From Hyphomicrobiales bacterium (lineage in GTDB: Bacteria > Pseudomonadota > Alphaproteobacteria > Rhizobiales > Beijerinckiaceae): a stretch of DNA of 59,592 bases. Location: NCBI GenBank assembly GCA_947455025.1, contig CANGLU010000012.1:1-59592 (forward strand). The letters are read 5' to 3'. Of this stretch, positions 29,156 to 37,646 are shown one piece after another. Both the position numbers and the translations under genes were made by a program. Each line of letters opens with the position of its first letter. Within the stretch, counting starts at the first letter, position 1. The notes under the pieces were generated by a model. The model ran no database searches and was not told the origin of the DNA. It saw only the letters and a program-made list of their open reading frames with translations.

Positions 29156-29449
29156 CTATTCGGATTCACCAAACCGGCTATTAATCAATGCCGTTAAAGC
29201 CTCGATGGCCGCCTCCGCCTGGGGGCCCGACGCGGTTAAGGTGATTATTGAGCCGATTCCAGCGCCGAGCGTTAAGATGCCCATGATGGAAGTACCGCCA
29301 ACGGTTTCACTAGAACGGGTCACTGTAATATCGGCTTCAAAGCCATCGGCGCATTGGACAAATTTGGCGGTGGCGCGGGCGTGGAGGCCTTTTTTATTAA
29401 TGATTTCAACGTCTCGGATGAGGGTGGCGCTTTGAATATCCTGCGTCAT
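29156..29449 (-). CDS. ptsH: HPr phosphocarrier protein
   Basis: A 97-residue HPr. The phosphorylated histidine is in KKGLHARATAKF (His23 counted from this start), and the regulatory serine phosphorylated by HPr kinase is in GGTSIMGIL (about Ser54). Both sites are intact, so the protein can serve EI-dependent transfer and HprK control. The open frame runs upstream to 29590, but the ATG at 29449 fits the family. It lies 40 bases after the mannose-type EIIA gene. Because no EIIB or EIIC is seen, a regulatory rather than transport role is likely, as in other alphaproteobacteria. Confidence 0.95.
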   Translation of the reverse strand: MTQDIQSATLIRDVEIINKKGLHARATAKFVQCADGFEADITVTRSSETVGGTSIMGILTLGAGIGSIITLTASGPQAEAAIEALTALINSRFGESE

Positions 29450-29489
29450 GAATGGCAACTCCGAGACTAACGTTAAGTAAAAACCAGTA

Positions 29490-29891
29490 TTATTTTCCGG
29501 CAAGGACCTGGCTGGCGACATTGATATATTTGCGTCCAGCGTCCTGCGCTTGCATGACCGCTTGCTGGAGATCGCAATCACTTCTGACACTGGCCAGCTT
29601 AATCAGCATCGGAAGATTGATCCCCGCGACAACCTCGGTCCGGCCTGATCCCATCACCGAAATGGCTAGATTTGAAGGGGTTCCGCCGAACATATCGGTC
29701 AAAACCACGACACCATCGCCGGAATCGACATGGCTTACCGCGTCGATAATTTCCGTGCGTCGCACTTCCATATCGTCTTCGGGGCCAATCGTGACGGTTT
29801 TAATCTGTTTTTGCTGGCCGACAACGTGTTCCAACGCCGAAAGGAACTCGATCGCAAGCTTGCCGTGCGTGACGAGTACCATTCCAATCAT
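29490..29891 (-). CDS. PTS mannose-type EIIA component
   Basis: A 133-residue EIIA of the mannose family. The phospho-acceptor His is in MIGMVLVTHGKLA (about His9), followed by the fold motifs VVVLTDMFGGTPSN and VVAGINLPMLIKL. The strong AAGGGG before the ATG at 29891 decides the start against a longer frame to 29960. No EIIB, EIIC or EIID genes follow, so this is the orphan EIIA found with HPr and HPr kinase in alphaproteobacteria; it is thought to receive phosphate from HPr and to act in regulation. The gap to hprK is 98 bases. Confidence 0.93.
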   Translation of the reverse strand: MIGMVLVTHGKLAIEFLSALEHVVGQQKQIKTVTIGPEDDMEVRRTEIIDAVSHVDSGDGVVVLTDMFGGTPSNLAISVMGSGRTEVVAGINLPMLIKLASVRSDCDLQQAVMQAQDAGRKYINVASQVLAGK

Positions 29892-29989
29892 TGCGACATC
29901 CCCTTCATACGCGTCATCGTAATCATGAACGCCAGCGACGACTGGATAATACTGACCCAATTCATCTTTTGTTGTTGTATCATAAGAAC

Positions 29990-30442
29990 TTAAATCGACA
30001 AGCTGCCCATTCCCAACGCGGCCAAAACCAGTTCGGCGCTCTGGGGTGTTACCCTAATTCGGCGAATTGAAATGCCCAACAGCGTGTCGGACATATCCAA
30101 ATGATCCGGATGTCGAATGCTTAGCACAGGTTCACAATCGACGAGAAGTCGAATTACAGCCCGATTTTCGTAGTCGGCATCTCTAATTCCGATGCCCCGG
30201 ATTTCAATTTGACCGGCGATCAGCGGATGCCCTTCGGCCAAGAGCCGCCCGCCGATCGCGCGCAGCAAAATCCGATCATCGCCGACCAATCGGGCAAAAT
30301 GACCATTTTGCTTCGCCAAATCGAGCAAACGGAAAGAAAGCGTGGATTTCCCGCTGCCCGAAAGCCCGCGAATGAGGATGCCGGAATCCCCGATGACGAG
30401 GCAATTGGCGTGGATGGCCTGCTCGTCCACAGGCCGCGTCAT
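29990..30442 (-). CDS. hprK: HPr kinase/phosphorylase, short alphaproteobacterial form
   Basis: A 150-residue protein consisting only of the kinase domain, about half the length of the Gram-positive enzyme, which has an extra N-terminal domain. Walker A is IRGLSGSGKST (26-33), then VGDDRILLRA and the HprK signature region IEIRGIGIRD. It would phosphorylate the regulatory Ser of HPr two genes downstream. The ATGA overlap with chvG (30439-30442) couples it to the two-component system. The short form is usual in Rhizobiales, so this is not a truncation. Confidence 0.93.
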   Translation of the reverse strand: MTRPVDEQAIHANCLVIGDSGILIRGLSGSGKSTLSFRLLDLAKQNGHFARLVGDDRILLRAIGGRLLAEGHPLIAGQIEIRGIGIRDADYENRAVIRLLVDCEPVLSIRHPDHLDMSDTLLGISIRRIRVTPQSAELVLAALGMGSLSI

Positions 30443-32205
30443 GGGTTGGCGGCAGGCAGTTGGATGACGAAACGGGCACCAATCGGCTCTGAATCAGGGC
30501 CTGTCGCTGGATTCCGATAGCGATTTTCCGCCCATATCGAACCATTATGCGCGGCGATGATCTGACGTGAAATTGAAAGGCCAAGCCCCGAATTTTGACC
30601 AAATCCCTGATCGGGCCTGTCCGTGTAAAACCGCTCAAATATCCGCTCAAGGGCGTGAGCGGGAATGCCGGGCCCTTCATCATCGACGATGATCTGGATT
30701 TTATCCGCTACGCGCGACAGAGAAATGTGAACCGCAGCTCCCGCGTTGGAAAAGGATTTAGCGTTATCGATCAGATTATTGATCACCTGACTGATGCGTG
30801 AATCATGCCCAATCATTTCATAGGCTTGCGCCCCTAAACCATGATCTGAAACATGAAGCTCGGTCTTAATGGCTTCGCCCGACCGGACACCATTGGCAAT
30901 CGCAACAACGGCGGAAACAAGCTCCGCCACATTGAACCGCTTTTCGTCATTGCGGGCCAGTTCGGCGTCCAATCTGGAGGCGTCTGATATATCGCTGATC
31001 AACCGATCTAGGCGGTTCACATCGTGTTTAATTACGTCGAGCAAGCGGGTGCGGCTTTCGTCGCTCTTTGCTAAAGGCCAGGTTTCAACGGCACTTCTTA
31101 ACGATGTGAGCGGATTTTTAAGCTCATGCGCCACGTCGGCTGCGAAGCTTTCAATCGCCTCGATCCGATCATAGAGCGCGTGCGTCATGTCCCGAAGCGA
31201 GCCCGATAAATGCCCGATTTCGTCGCTTCGGTCGGTAAAATCGGGGATTTCCGTGCGGGTCCTGATGCCGCGACGGACGCGATCGGCCGCCGACGACAGC
31301 CGCCGGATGGGCCCTGCGATGGTTCCGGCAAATAAAGCCGAAACAATGATCATGACGGATGCGGCAATGGCAAAAATTCGCAGAATAGAAAGGCGCTCGG
31401 TGCGGATAATCGAGTCGATATCGCCGCCAAGCGTTGAAAGCAGGAGGGCGCCGCGAACCATGCGCGATTTTTGGATGGGTACGGCAACGGAAACGATCGT
31501 CTCGCCCGCGCTATTGACCCGCACAACACTCGCGGGTGAACCACTAAATGCCTGTTTGACTTCAGAAATATTTTGCCCGTGGGTAGCTGACGGGTCATCA
31601 TTTTTGATCGAAACGCGCGGTCCGAACCCATGTTTGACGATATCCCATGTGCGGGAAATCAGTGTTTCTTCGCCCTCATTTGGGGGCGGTAACTCCGACC
31701 GCAAAATATCGCCCGGCGAATACATGGCGGCTGTATCGATCAATAATTCGCCATCTTGATCGAAAATGCGGGCTCTTGTGCGTGTCGGTGTCACCAAACG
31801 GCGCAAAAGCGGGGCTACTCGCGCCGGATTAATGGAAAATTCTGTGTCATCGTCGCCGGCAATGGTGCTTTCGCCCGCCTGTAACATCAGTAATTTTTCG
31901 GGATCGATGGTAATTGATTCAACATCCAGGGTCGCTGATGCGGCTACAGCCGAGGCGATGATTTCGCCTTGGGTGAGCAGGCTTTCGACGCGGGAATCGA
32001 TTAATCCCTGCCGGAATTGGTTTAAGTAAAGAAAACCCAATAAAAGCGCAAAAAGCCCGGCGAGGTTGAGGACAACAATGCGCCGGACAAGGCTTGAAGA
32101 TGCTCTTAAAACGATGAAGCGAAAAAAACGACGGACGCGCTGGATCAATGTGTAGCTTTGGGGGGCTCGACCTGATCGCGCATCGTCATTGTGTGGCCGT
32201 TTCAT
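30439..32205 (-). CDS. chvG: Sensor histidine kinase ChvG
   Basis: A 588-residue inner-membrane sensor. TM1 is at about 41-62, a periplasmic stimulus-sensing domain at about 65-272, TM2 at about 274-297, HAMP at about 298-350, the H-box FAADVAHELKNPLTSL with His360, and an HATPase domain with DEGPGIPAH, FERFYTDRP and NSGLGLSISRQI. In Agrobacterium and Sinorhizobium ChvG (ExoS) senses acid and is held off by periplasmic ExoR; exoR is not in this window. It follows chvI by 15 bases and overlaps hprK. Order and domain layout make the assignment firm, while the signal sensed here is inferred. Confidence 0.94.
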   Translation of the reverse strand: MKRPHNDDARSGRAPQSYTLIQRVRRFFRFIVLRASSSLVRRIVVLNLAGLFALLLGFLYLNQFRQGLIDSRVESLLTQGEIIASAVAASATLDVESITIDPEKLLMLQAGESTIAGDDDTEFSINPARVAPLLRRLVTPTRTRARIFDQDGELLIDTAAMYSPGDILRSELPPPNEGEETLISRTWDIVKHGFGPRVSIKNDDPSATHGQNISEVKQAFSGSPASVVRVNSAGETIVSVAVPIQKSRMVRGALLLSTLGGDIDSIIRTERLSILRIFAIAASVMIIVSALFAGTIAGPIRRLSSAADRVRRGIRTRTEIPDFTDRSDEIGHLSGSLRDMTHALYDRIEAIESFAADVAHELKNPLTSLRSAVETWPLAKSDESRTRLLDVIKHDVNRLDRLISDISDASRLDAELARNDEKRFNVAELVSAVVAIANGVRSGEAIKTELHVSDHGLGAQAYEMIGHDSRISQVINNLIDNAKSFSNAGAAVHISLSRVADKIQIIVDDEGPGIPAHALERIFERFYTDRPDQGFGQNSGLGLSISRQIIAAHNGSIWAENRYRNPATGPDSEPIGARFVIQLPAANP

Positions 32206-32220
32206 GGGTTAGCGTGCCAT

Positions 32221-32916
32221 TCATTCCGAAAATCGGTAGCCGACGCCATAAAGCGTGTCGATCTTATCGAAATCATCATCAACCGCTTTGAATTTTTTGC
32301 GCAGCCGTTTGATGTGGCTGTCGATGGTTCGATCATCGACATAGACCTGATCGTCATAGGCGGCGTCCATGAGGGAGTTCCGGCTTTTGACGACGCCCGG
32401 GCGCAAGGCTAGGGCTTGGAGGATTAAAAATTCGGTCACGGTCAGCGTTACCGGAAGTCCCTTCCAGGTGCAGGCGTGGCGCTCGGTGTCCATGCGCAGC
32501 TCGCCGCGGTCCAAGACCTTCGCATCGCCTTCCTTGGCGGGTGGCGCGTCTTTGGCGCCAATGCGCCTGAGAATGGCTTTAACGCGCTCGACAAGGAGGC
32601 GTTGGGAGAAGGGTTTGCGGATAAAATCATCCGCACCCATTTTCAGCCCGAACAATTCGTCGATTTCCTCGTCCTTCGAAGTGAGAAAAATTACTGGCAA
32701 ATCTGATTTTTGCCGTAAACGACGCAGAAGCTCCATGCCGTCCATTCTGGGCATTTTAATATCAAAAATGGCCAAATCGGGCGGGTTTTGCTTCAATCCT
32801 TCGAGCGCTGTTGCACCATCCGTGTAAGTTTCAACGCGATAGCCTTCCGCTTCCAAGGCGATGGAAACGGAGGTGAGGATGTTACGGTCATCATCAACAA
32901 GGGCGATGGTGGGCAT
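32221..32916 (-). CDS. chvI: Response regulator ChvI
   Basis: A 231-residue OmpR-type regulator. The receiver domain has VDDD near the start, the phosphorylated Asp in [12 protein letters not shown] (D52), and the conserved Lys in FIRKPFSQ. The winged-helix domain ends with [15 protein letters not shown] and TLYGVGYRF. It is the partner of ChvG and controls envelope, acid-response, exopolysaccharide and motility genes in relatives. In many Rhizobiales pckA is divergent from chvI; here a small oxidase-fold gene takes that place. The 142-base upstream region should hold the operon promoter, but no clear box pair was identified. Confidence 0.95.
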   Translation of the reverse strand: MPTIALVDDDRNILTSVSIALEAEGYRVETYTDGATALEGLKQNPPDLAIFDIKMPRMDGMELLRRLRQKSDLPVIFLTSKDEEIDELFGLKMGADDFIRKPFSQRLLVERVKAILRRIGAKDAPPAKEGDAKVLDRGELRMDTERHACTWKGLPVTLTVTEFLILQALALRPGVVKSRNSLMDAAYDDQVYVDDRTIDSHIKRLRKKFKAVDDDFDKIDTLYGVGYRFSE

Positions 32917-33058
32917 AGGCGCTGGCTCCGACAGTTCGGGTTCAATCTAATCGCAAATTCTAGAACATAGCGAGGCCAAATTGTGGCAGAGCCCACGCTT
33001 TGATCTAAAAAATGCTGAAAAGCCTTGACGGAAGGGGATTCTATGCTTCTCTCAGGGC

Positions 33059-33541
33059 ATGGCTAAGCCCTTTGACCCCGTCCAATCCGCGAATGAAGAA
33101 GCTCGCGAAACCACACGGCAATTGCTGCGTGAGGCGCGGTTTGGCACGCTCGCGACCATCAATGAGAATGGCTATCCCTTTGCAAGCCTTGTGACATTTG
33201 CGCTTGATCGGGCGCAGACGCCGTTTTTGTTGGTTTCAAGGCTTTCAGGCCATACTAAACACCTTTTAGCGGACCAAAGATGCTCGCTTTTGGTGGGGGA
33301 GCCGGGCAAGGGGGACCCGCTGGCGCATGCAAGAATAACCATACAGTGTTCGGCTAGTATTATTGACCGTGCCAGCGACGAAAACATCATTTTGCGGACA
33401 CTATTCATTGCACGCCACCCCAAGGCGGCGCTTTATATTGACTTCCCCGACTTCCTATACATTCGACTTACTATGATGGAAGCCAGTCTGAATGGCGGGT
33501 TTGGCAAGGCTTTTCGCCTCAAAAGCGATGATTTGAGATAG
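33059..33541 (+). CDS. Pyridoxamine 5'-phosphate oxidase-fold (HugZ-like) protein
   Basis: A 160-residue protein with the split beta-barrel of flavin and heme binding PPOX families. The typical segments are RFGTLATINENGYPFASLV, LVSRLSGHTKHLLADQRCSLL and ARITIQCSA. Many members are heme-utilisation (HugZ) proteins, but those carry an additional C-terminal domain that is missing here. A role in flavin- or heme-linked chemistry is therefore only a family-level statement. The ATG at 33059 is chosen from the N-terminus MAKPFDPVQSANEEAR. Divergent from chvI, convergent with the mutase gene. Confidence 0.8.
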   Translation: MAKPFDPVQSANEEARETTRQLLREARFGTLATINENGYPFASLVTFALDRAQTPFLLVSRLSGHTKHLLADQRCSLLVGEPGKGDPLAHARITIQCSASIIDRASDENIILRTLFIARHPKAALYIDFPDFLYIRLTMMEASLNGGFGKAFRLKSDDLR

Positions 33542-33606
33542 ATAAGTCCAGTACTTCGGGTGAATAAGCCCAGTGGGTTCGATACATAAAAGGCAGGTTC
33601 CTATAA

Positions 33607-35106
33607 TCAGATCGATTGATTATAGGCTCCAACCTCGGGGCTGAGCCGAATAAGGTCATCAACGGCCTTAAACATCTCCCGCATCCGCGCTTCCGAGACG
33701 GGGCTCTCGCAGACCACGACCAGCTCGGGCTTGTTCGACGATGCACGTACCAACCCCCATGTGCCATCGGCGGAGGTGACGCGGATCCCGTTGACGGTGA
33801 CGATGTCGCGGATCTTTTGGCCGGCGAAGGCGAGACCATTTTTTTGCATCGCTTCGATATCGGCTTTGACCCGTTCGACGACGCCGTATTTTACTTCATC
33901 GCCGCAATGGGGCGACATCGTGGGCGTGCCCCATGTTTTGGGCAGCGCACGGTAAAGATCCGCCATGGATTTATCCGGATTGCGCTCCAGCATATCGAGC
34001 ACGGCAATCGCAGTGACAAGCCCGTCATCATAGCCGCGACCGACCGGTGCGTTGAAGAAAAAGTGACCTGATTTTTCAAAGCCTGCGAGGGCTTTTAAAT
34101 CAGCAACGCGGCGCTTGATGTAGGAGTGGCCTGTCTTCCAATAATCGGCTTTGACACCGTTTTGGATGAGCACCGGATCGGTTGCAAAAAGGCCGGTCGA
34201 TTTCACATCAACAACGAAGGTTGCATGAGGGTGCAGGCTCGATAAATCACGTGCCAACATCACACCAATTTTATCGGCAAAAATTTCATTGCCTTCATTG
34301 TCGACAACGCCGCACCGATCACCATCACCATCGAAACCTAAGGCGACATCGGCTTTATGCTCATGTACCGCATGCGCCATCGCGTGCAGCATTTCCATGT
34401 CTTCAGGGTTTGGGTTGTAGCGCGGGAACGTGTAATCTAATTCCGCATCCATCGGCACAACTTCAACGCCGAGCTTTTCTAAAATGCCCGGTGCGAAAGC
34501 ACCTGCCGTGCCATTGCCGCAAGCCGCAATGACTTTCATTTTACGGGTATAGGGTTTGCGTGTAGTTAGATCGGCGATGTAGCGATCGGCAAAGTTTTCG
34601 ACGAAGCGATAGGCGCCGCCATCGGCATAGGAACCGCGCCCTTCGAGGACGATTTCTTTTAAGCGATTCATTTCATCAGGGCCAAAGGTGACAGGGCGTT
34701 GCGCGCCCATTTTTACACCCGTCCAGCCATTGTCATTATGCGAGGCGGTGACCATGGCGACACACGCCACATCCAATTCGAATTGCGCGAAATAGGCCAT
34801 GGGCGACATCGCCAAACCAATATCATGCACTTTGCATCCAGCGGCCATGAGGCCGTTGATCAAGGCCATTTTGATGGAGGATGAATAGCCGCGATAATCA
34901 TGGCCGGTGACGATTTCGGGCTTCACGCCCATTTCACGGATCAGCGTGCCGAGGCCCAACCCCAACGCTTGCACGCCCATGAGGTTGAGTTCTTTTTCAA
35001 ACAACCAGCGCGCATCATATTCGCGAAAGCCCGTTGGCTTGACGAGAGGAAGAGTCTCGTAGCCGAGCGTGTTGGGGGTAAGCGAGGATACGGGCTTTGG
35101 GAACAT
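33607..35106 (-). CDS. Phosphomannomutase/phosphoglucomutase
   Basis: A 499-residue alpha-D-phosphohexomutase. The phosphoserine is in VTASHNDNGWTG (S122), the metal loop is LGFDGDGDRCG (D259, D261, D263), and the C-terminal phosphate-binding region includes RASSNKPELVVV. It interconverts 1- and 6-phosphates of mannose or glucose for GDP-mannose, LPS and exopolysaccharide synthesis. Rhizobial relatives of this size are annotated ManB, NoeK or bifunctional mutases; which sugar dominates cannot be told. It follows the sugar-acid operon after 95 bases. A 9-base inverted repeat (33601-33609 and 33617-33625) overlaps its stop codon and might be a weak terminator. Confidence 0.93.
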   Translation of the reverse strand: MFPKPVSSLTPNTLGYETLPLVKPTGFREYDARWLFEKELNLMGVQALGLGLGTLIREMGVKPEIVTGHDYRGYSSSIKMALINGLMAAGCKVHDIGLAMSPMAYFAQFELDVACVAMVTASHNDNGWTGVKMGAQRPVTFGPDEMNRLKEIVLEGRGSYADGGAYRFVENFADRYIADLTTRKPYTRKMKVIAACGNGTAGAFAPGILEKLGVEVVPMDAELDYTFPRYNPNPEDMEMLHAMAHAVHEHKADVALGFDGDGDRCGVVDNEGNEIFADKIGVMLARDLSSLHPHATFVVDVKSTGLFATDPVLIQNGVKADYWKTGHSYIKRRVADLKALAGFEKSGHFFFNAPVGRGYDDGLVTAIAVLDMLERNPDKSMADLYRALPKTWGTPTMSPHCGDEVKYGVVERVKADIEAMQKNGLAFAGQKIRDIVTVNGIRVTSADGTWGLVRASSNKPELVVVCESPVSEARMREMFKAVDDLIRLSPEVGAYNQSI

Positions 35107-35201
35107 GGGGTGGCTTCCGGTGATCGTGAGCTAGGCTGTTGCGTTTACTGTGTCGCCTTAGGACGATGATGCGTCAAGGGCGTAATGTTACGCTCTCATC
35201 T

Positions 35202-36101
35202 TCAGCCTTTAAGGGCAGCTTCAATGGCCGCTTTGGTCGGCAGGCTCGGCTGGGCGCCGTGTCGCGTGCAGGCGAGGCTTCCGGCGGTTACGCCTCTGGC
35301 CAAAGCGCCCGTGAAGCCGAAGCCTTGATCGAGCGCTGCGGCAAAGGCCCCGCAAAACGCGTCGCCTGCGGCGGTTGTGTCGACAACGGTGACGGATGGG
35401 GCGGGAACCTGACGGCGCACGCCGTCCGTCCAGCCGACCGCGCCCTCGCTGCCTAAAGTGACGATGCAGGCCATGTTGCGCGCCGAGGCGATGGCTTGTG
35501 CGGCATCGGTGGGGTTTTCGGCGGAGAGGCCAAAGCCTTCCGCGACCACCATCGCTTCGTGCTCGTTGACGAGGATGATGTCGACAAGATGGGCAAGTTC
35601 ATCGGAGACGATGCCTGCGGGTGCGACATTCAACAAAACCCGTGCGCCGCGTGCTTTGGCATAGCGGGCGGCTTCTATTTGCTCCGCTTCCGGCACTTCG
35701 CGCTGCATTAAAAGCGTATCTTTCGCGTCGATCGTTATCGATTCAAGCGCCTTCGCGCTCGCATAGGCATTGGCGCCTGACGCAACGGTGATGGCGTTTT
35801 CGCCGTTCTGATCCACCGTGATAAAGGCCGCTCCGGTGGGGGCTGTAACTTTCGCCACCGCGCTGCAATCAACGCCCGCTTCGATCAAGAGCCCAAGGCC
35901 GATGGCGGCGAAGGGATCATCGCCCACCGCGCCCGCCATAAACGTAGGTGATCCGGCGCGTTGGGCGGCGAGAGCTTGATTGGCACCCTTGCCGCCTGGG
36001 ATCACATCATAGCCCGGCCCCAACACGGTTTCGCCGGGCTTCGGTATCGACGTTACGCGGGTGACGAAATCGACATTCACGGATCCGAAGACAATGATCA
36101 T
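35202..36101 (-). CDS. rbsK: Ribokinase
   Basis: A 299-residue PfkB-type sugar kinase that phosphorylates D-ribose at O5. It has the two PfkB signatures: GGKGANQALAAQRAG near residue 36-50 and DTTAAGDAFCGAFA with the catalytic base at about D247. The opening VFGSVNVDFVTRV and PKPGETV are close to ribokinases. The ATG overlaps the dgoA stop in an ATGA arrangement, so it is coupled to the sugar-acid operon; its real substrate could therefore be another pentose or a sugar acid such as 2-keto-3-deoxy compounds, but the 2-keto-3-deoxygalactonate kinase role is already filled by dgoK. Confidence 0.85.
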   Translation of the reverse strand: MIIVFGSVNVDFVTRVTSIPKPGETVLGPGYDVIPGGKGANQALAAQRAGSPTFMAGAVGDDPFAAIGLGLLIEAGVDCSAVAKVTAPTGAAFITVDQNGENAITVASGANAYASAKALESITIDAKDTLLMQREVPEAEQIEAARYAKARGARVLLNVAPAGIVSDELAHLVDIILVNEHEAMVVAEGFGLSAENPTDAAQAIASARNMACIVTLGSEGAVGWTDGVRRQVPAPSVTVVDTTAAGDAFCGAFAAALDQGFGFTGALARGVTAGSLACTRHGAQPSLPTKAAIEAALKG

Positions 36102-36736
36102 GGGCGGCTCGCTTGATAGGCTTTGATGAAACGGGCGGCGCGAAGGCCAACTTCCTGCGGTGTAACACCTGGCGCATAGAGCGAGGAGCCGATGCCATAG
36201 CCGGCCAGCGGTGTTGGCGCGTAAGTGGCAAAGCTTGCCTCTCCCACGCCGCCCACCAGCACCATGCGCGAGCCTTTGGGCAATATGGCGTTGAGCGCTT
36301 TGACGCCTTGGGGCGACATGAGTTCACCGGGGAAAATTTTAAGCACATCGGCTCCGGCATCAAGCGCCGCGATGGCCTCTGTCGGCGTGAAGAAACCGGG
36401 GGCGGAGACGAGGCCCAGGTTTTTGGCGTGGGAGATGACTTCGGGGTTGGCGTTTGGCGACACAATCAACGTGCCGCCCGCTTGGGCGACGCGATCCACT
36501 TCGGTGCGGCGATAGACGGTTCCGGCGCCTACCACGGCGCGGCCCTTTAAGGCAGTCGAGAGTTTGCCGATGCTGTCATAGGGCTCGGGCGAATTGAGCG
36601 GGACTTCTAGAATCGTGATGCCCGCTGCGACAAGCGCTTCGCCGACCGCCACCGCCTCATCCGGATGCAGCCCGCGCAGAATGGCGATCAATGGGCAGGT
36701 GGCGAAGGCTTGGTTAAAGGCGGAGAGAGCGGGCAT
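36098..36736 (-). CDS. dgoA: 2-dehydro-3-deoxy-6-phosphogalactonate aldolase
   Basis: Class I aldolase splitting 2-dehydro-3-deoxy-6-phosphogalactonate to pyruvate and glyceraldehyde 3-phosphate, the last step of the De Ley-Doudoroff pathway. The 212-residue barrel shows LIAILRGLHPDEA, the catalytic Glu in ILEVPLNSP (about E44) and the Schiff-base Lys in ADVLKIFPGEL (about K133), the same spacing as E37 and K126 in E. coli DgoA. The RGL and PLNSP residues favour the galactonate enzyme over the gluconate (Eda) one. Start ATG at 36736, 14 bases after dgoK. Confidence 0.93.
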   Translation of the reverse strand: MPALSAFNQAFATCPLIAILRGLHPDEAVAVGEALVAAGITILEVPLNSPEPYDSIGKLSTALKGRAVVGAGTVYRRTEVDRVAQAGGTLIVSPNANPEVISHAKNLGLVSAPGFFTPTEAIAALDAGADVLKIFPGELMSPQGVKALNAILPKGSRMVLVGGVGEASFATYAPTPLAGYGIGSSLYAPGVTPQEVGLRAARFIKAYQASRP

Positions 36737-36750
36737 GATAAAAGCGTTCC

Positions 36751-37638
36751 TTAAGCCATGAGCAACCGAGCAAGGCCTGCAGTGAAGCATGATTCGGTGG
36801 CGATGGTGCGGCAACTACGACCGCGCGCGGCGAGCGCTTGGGTATAGGAGTCGATGATGATGCCATCGGCAATCAGCACGATATCGCCGCCCGACGGATC
36901 CATGGCCAAGCCGGCATCGACTTCGGAGCCTATCAGCAGGCCTGAGAGGAAGGGTGCGACTTCATGCCCGCTGATATCGCCGAGCAGCACGGACGTGCGC
37001 GCAGCAAAGGCTAAATGGGTCAGGCCGCCTTTGCGCTTGGCTGCTTCGACGCCCTTGGCAAAGCCTGTCGCCTCATCGGGCTCTTCGCGGAGCTTGCCCA
37101 AAATGGTTTGGCCGAGCAGCGTGGCGTAGAATTCGCCTGTCATGAAAGTGGCAAAGCTTTTGATTTGGCCGTTTTCGATGCGCACCCATTTGGAATGCGT
37201 ACCCGGCAAAATGACGGTACCGTTTTCAATCCCTGTGCCGAGCGCCAAGGTTTCCTCGCCGCGCATGACATCGGGTGCGCCTGTTGCATCGCGTGTGGAA
37301 AGGCCCGGCACGATGCGGGCTTTGCGGCCATTGCCGATATCGACTTCCGCCATGGCTTCGGCAATGTCGGATGCAGTAGCCGGGCAGGCGCGATAGGGCG
37401 CCTCGACCCAGCCATTGCGGCTGCCGACCATGCCCGCCATGATGACGGGCAAATCGGGGTGACGCGCCAGCCACATGCCGCAGCGGATGGCGAGCACGGC
37501 GGGAAAACCGCCTGGCTTGACCGCCATAATGCCATCTTCTGAGGAAACGCGCTCCAACACCGCGCCCGCGCTATCCAACAGATAGGCGCGGAAGCGGCTG
37601 GTGCCCCAATCAATGGCGATGAGCGCAGGCGTTGTCAT
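36751..37638 (-). CDS. dgoK: 2-dehydro-3-deoxygalactonokinase
   Basis: Phosphorylates 2-dehydro-3-deoxygalactonate at C6, feeding DgoA. The 295-residue protein starts with ALIAIDWGTSRFRAYLLD, the DgoK phosphate-binding motif, and has VILPGTHSKWV and FMTGEFYATLLGQT, both typical. The ATG at 37638 is used because it directly precedes the conserved domain; a six-residue-longer start is possible. It lies eight bases after the SDR gene and 14 before dgoA, consistent with one operon. The galactonate dehydratase that would make its substrate is not in the window. Confidence 0.94.
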   Translation of the reverse strand: MTTPALIAIDWGTSRFRAYLLDSAGAVLERVSSEDGIMAVKPGGFPAVLAIRCGMWLARHPDLPVIMAGMVGSRNGWVEAPYRACPATASDIAEAMAEVDIGNGRKARIVPGLSTRDATGAPDVMRGEETLALGTGIENGTVILPGTHSKWVRIENGQIKSFATFMTGEFYATLLGQTILGKLREEPDEATGFAKGVEAAKRKGGLTHLAFAARTSVLLGDISGHEVAPFLSGLLIGSEVDAGLAMDPSGGDIVLIADGIIIDSYTQALAARGRSCRTIATESCFTAGLARLLMA

Positions 37639-37646
37639 GGGGACGA

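Noticed and set aside
29990-30442. Truncated HPr kinase pseudogene
   Set aside because: The short kinase-only form is normal for alphaproteobacteria and its Walker A and signature region are intact.
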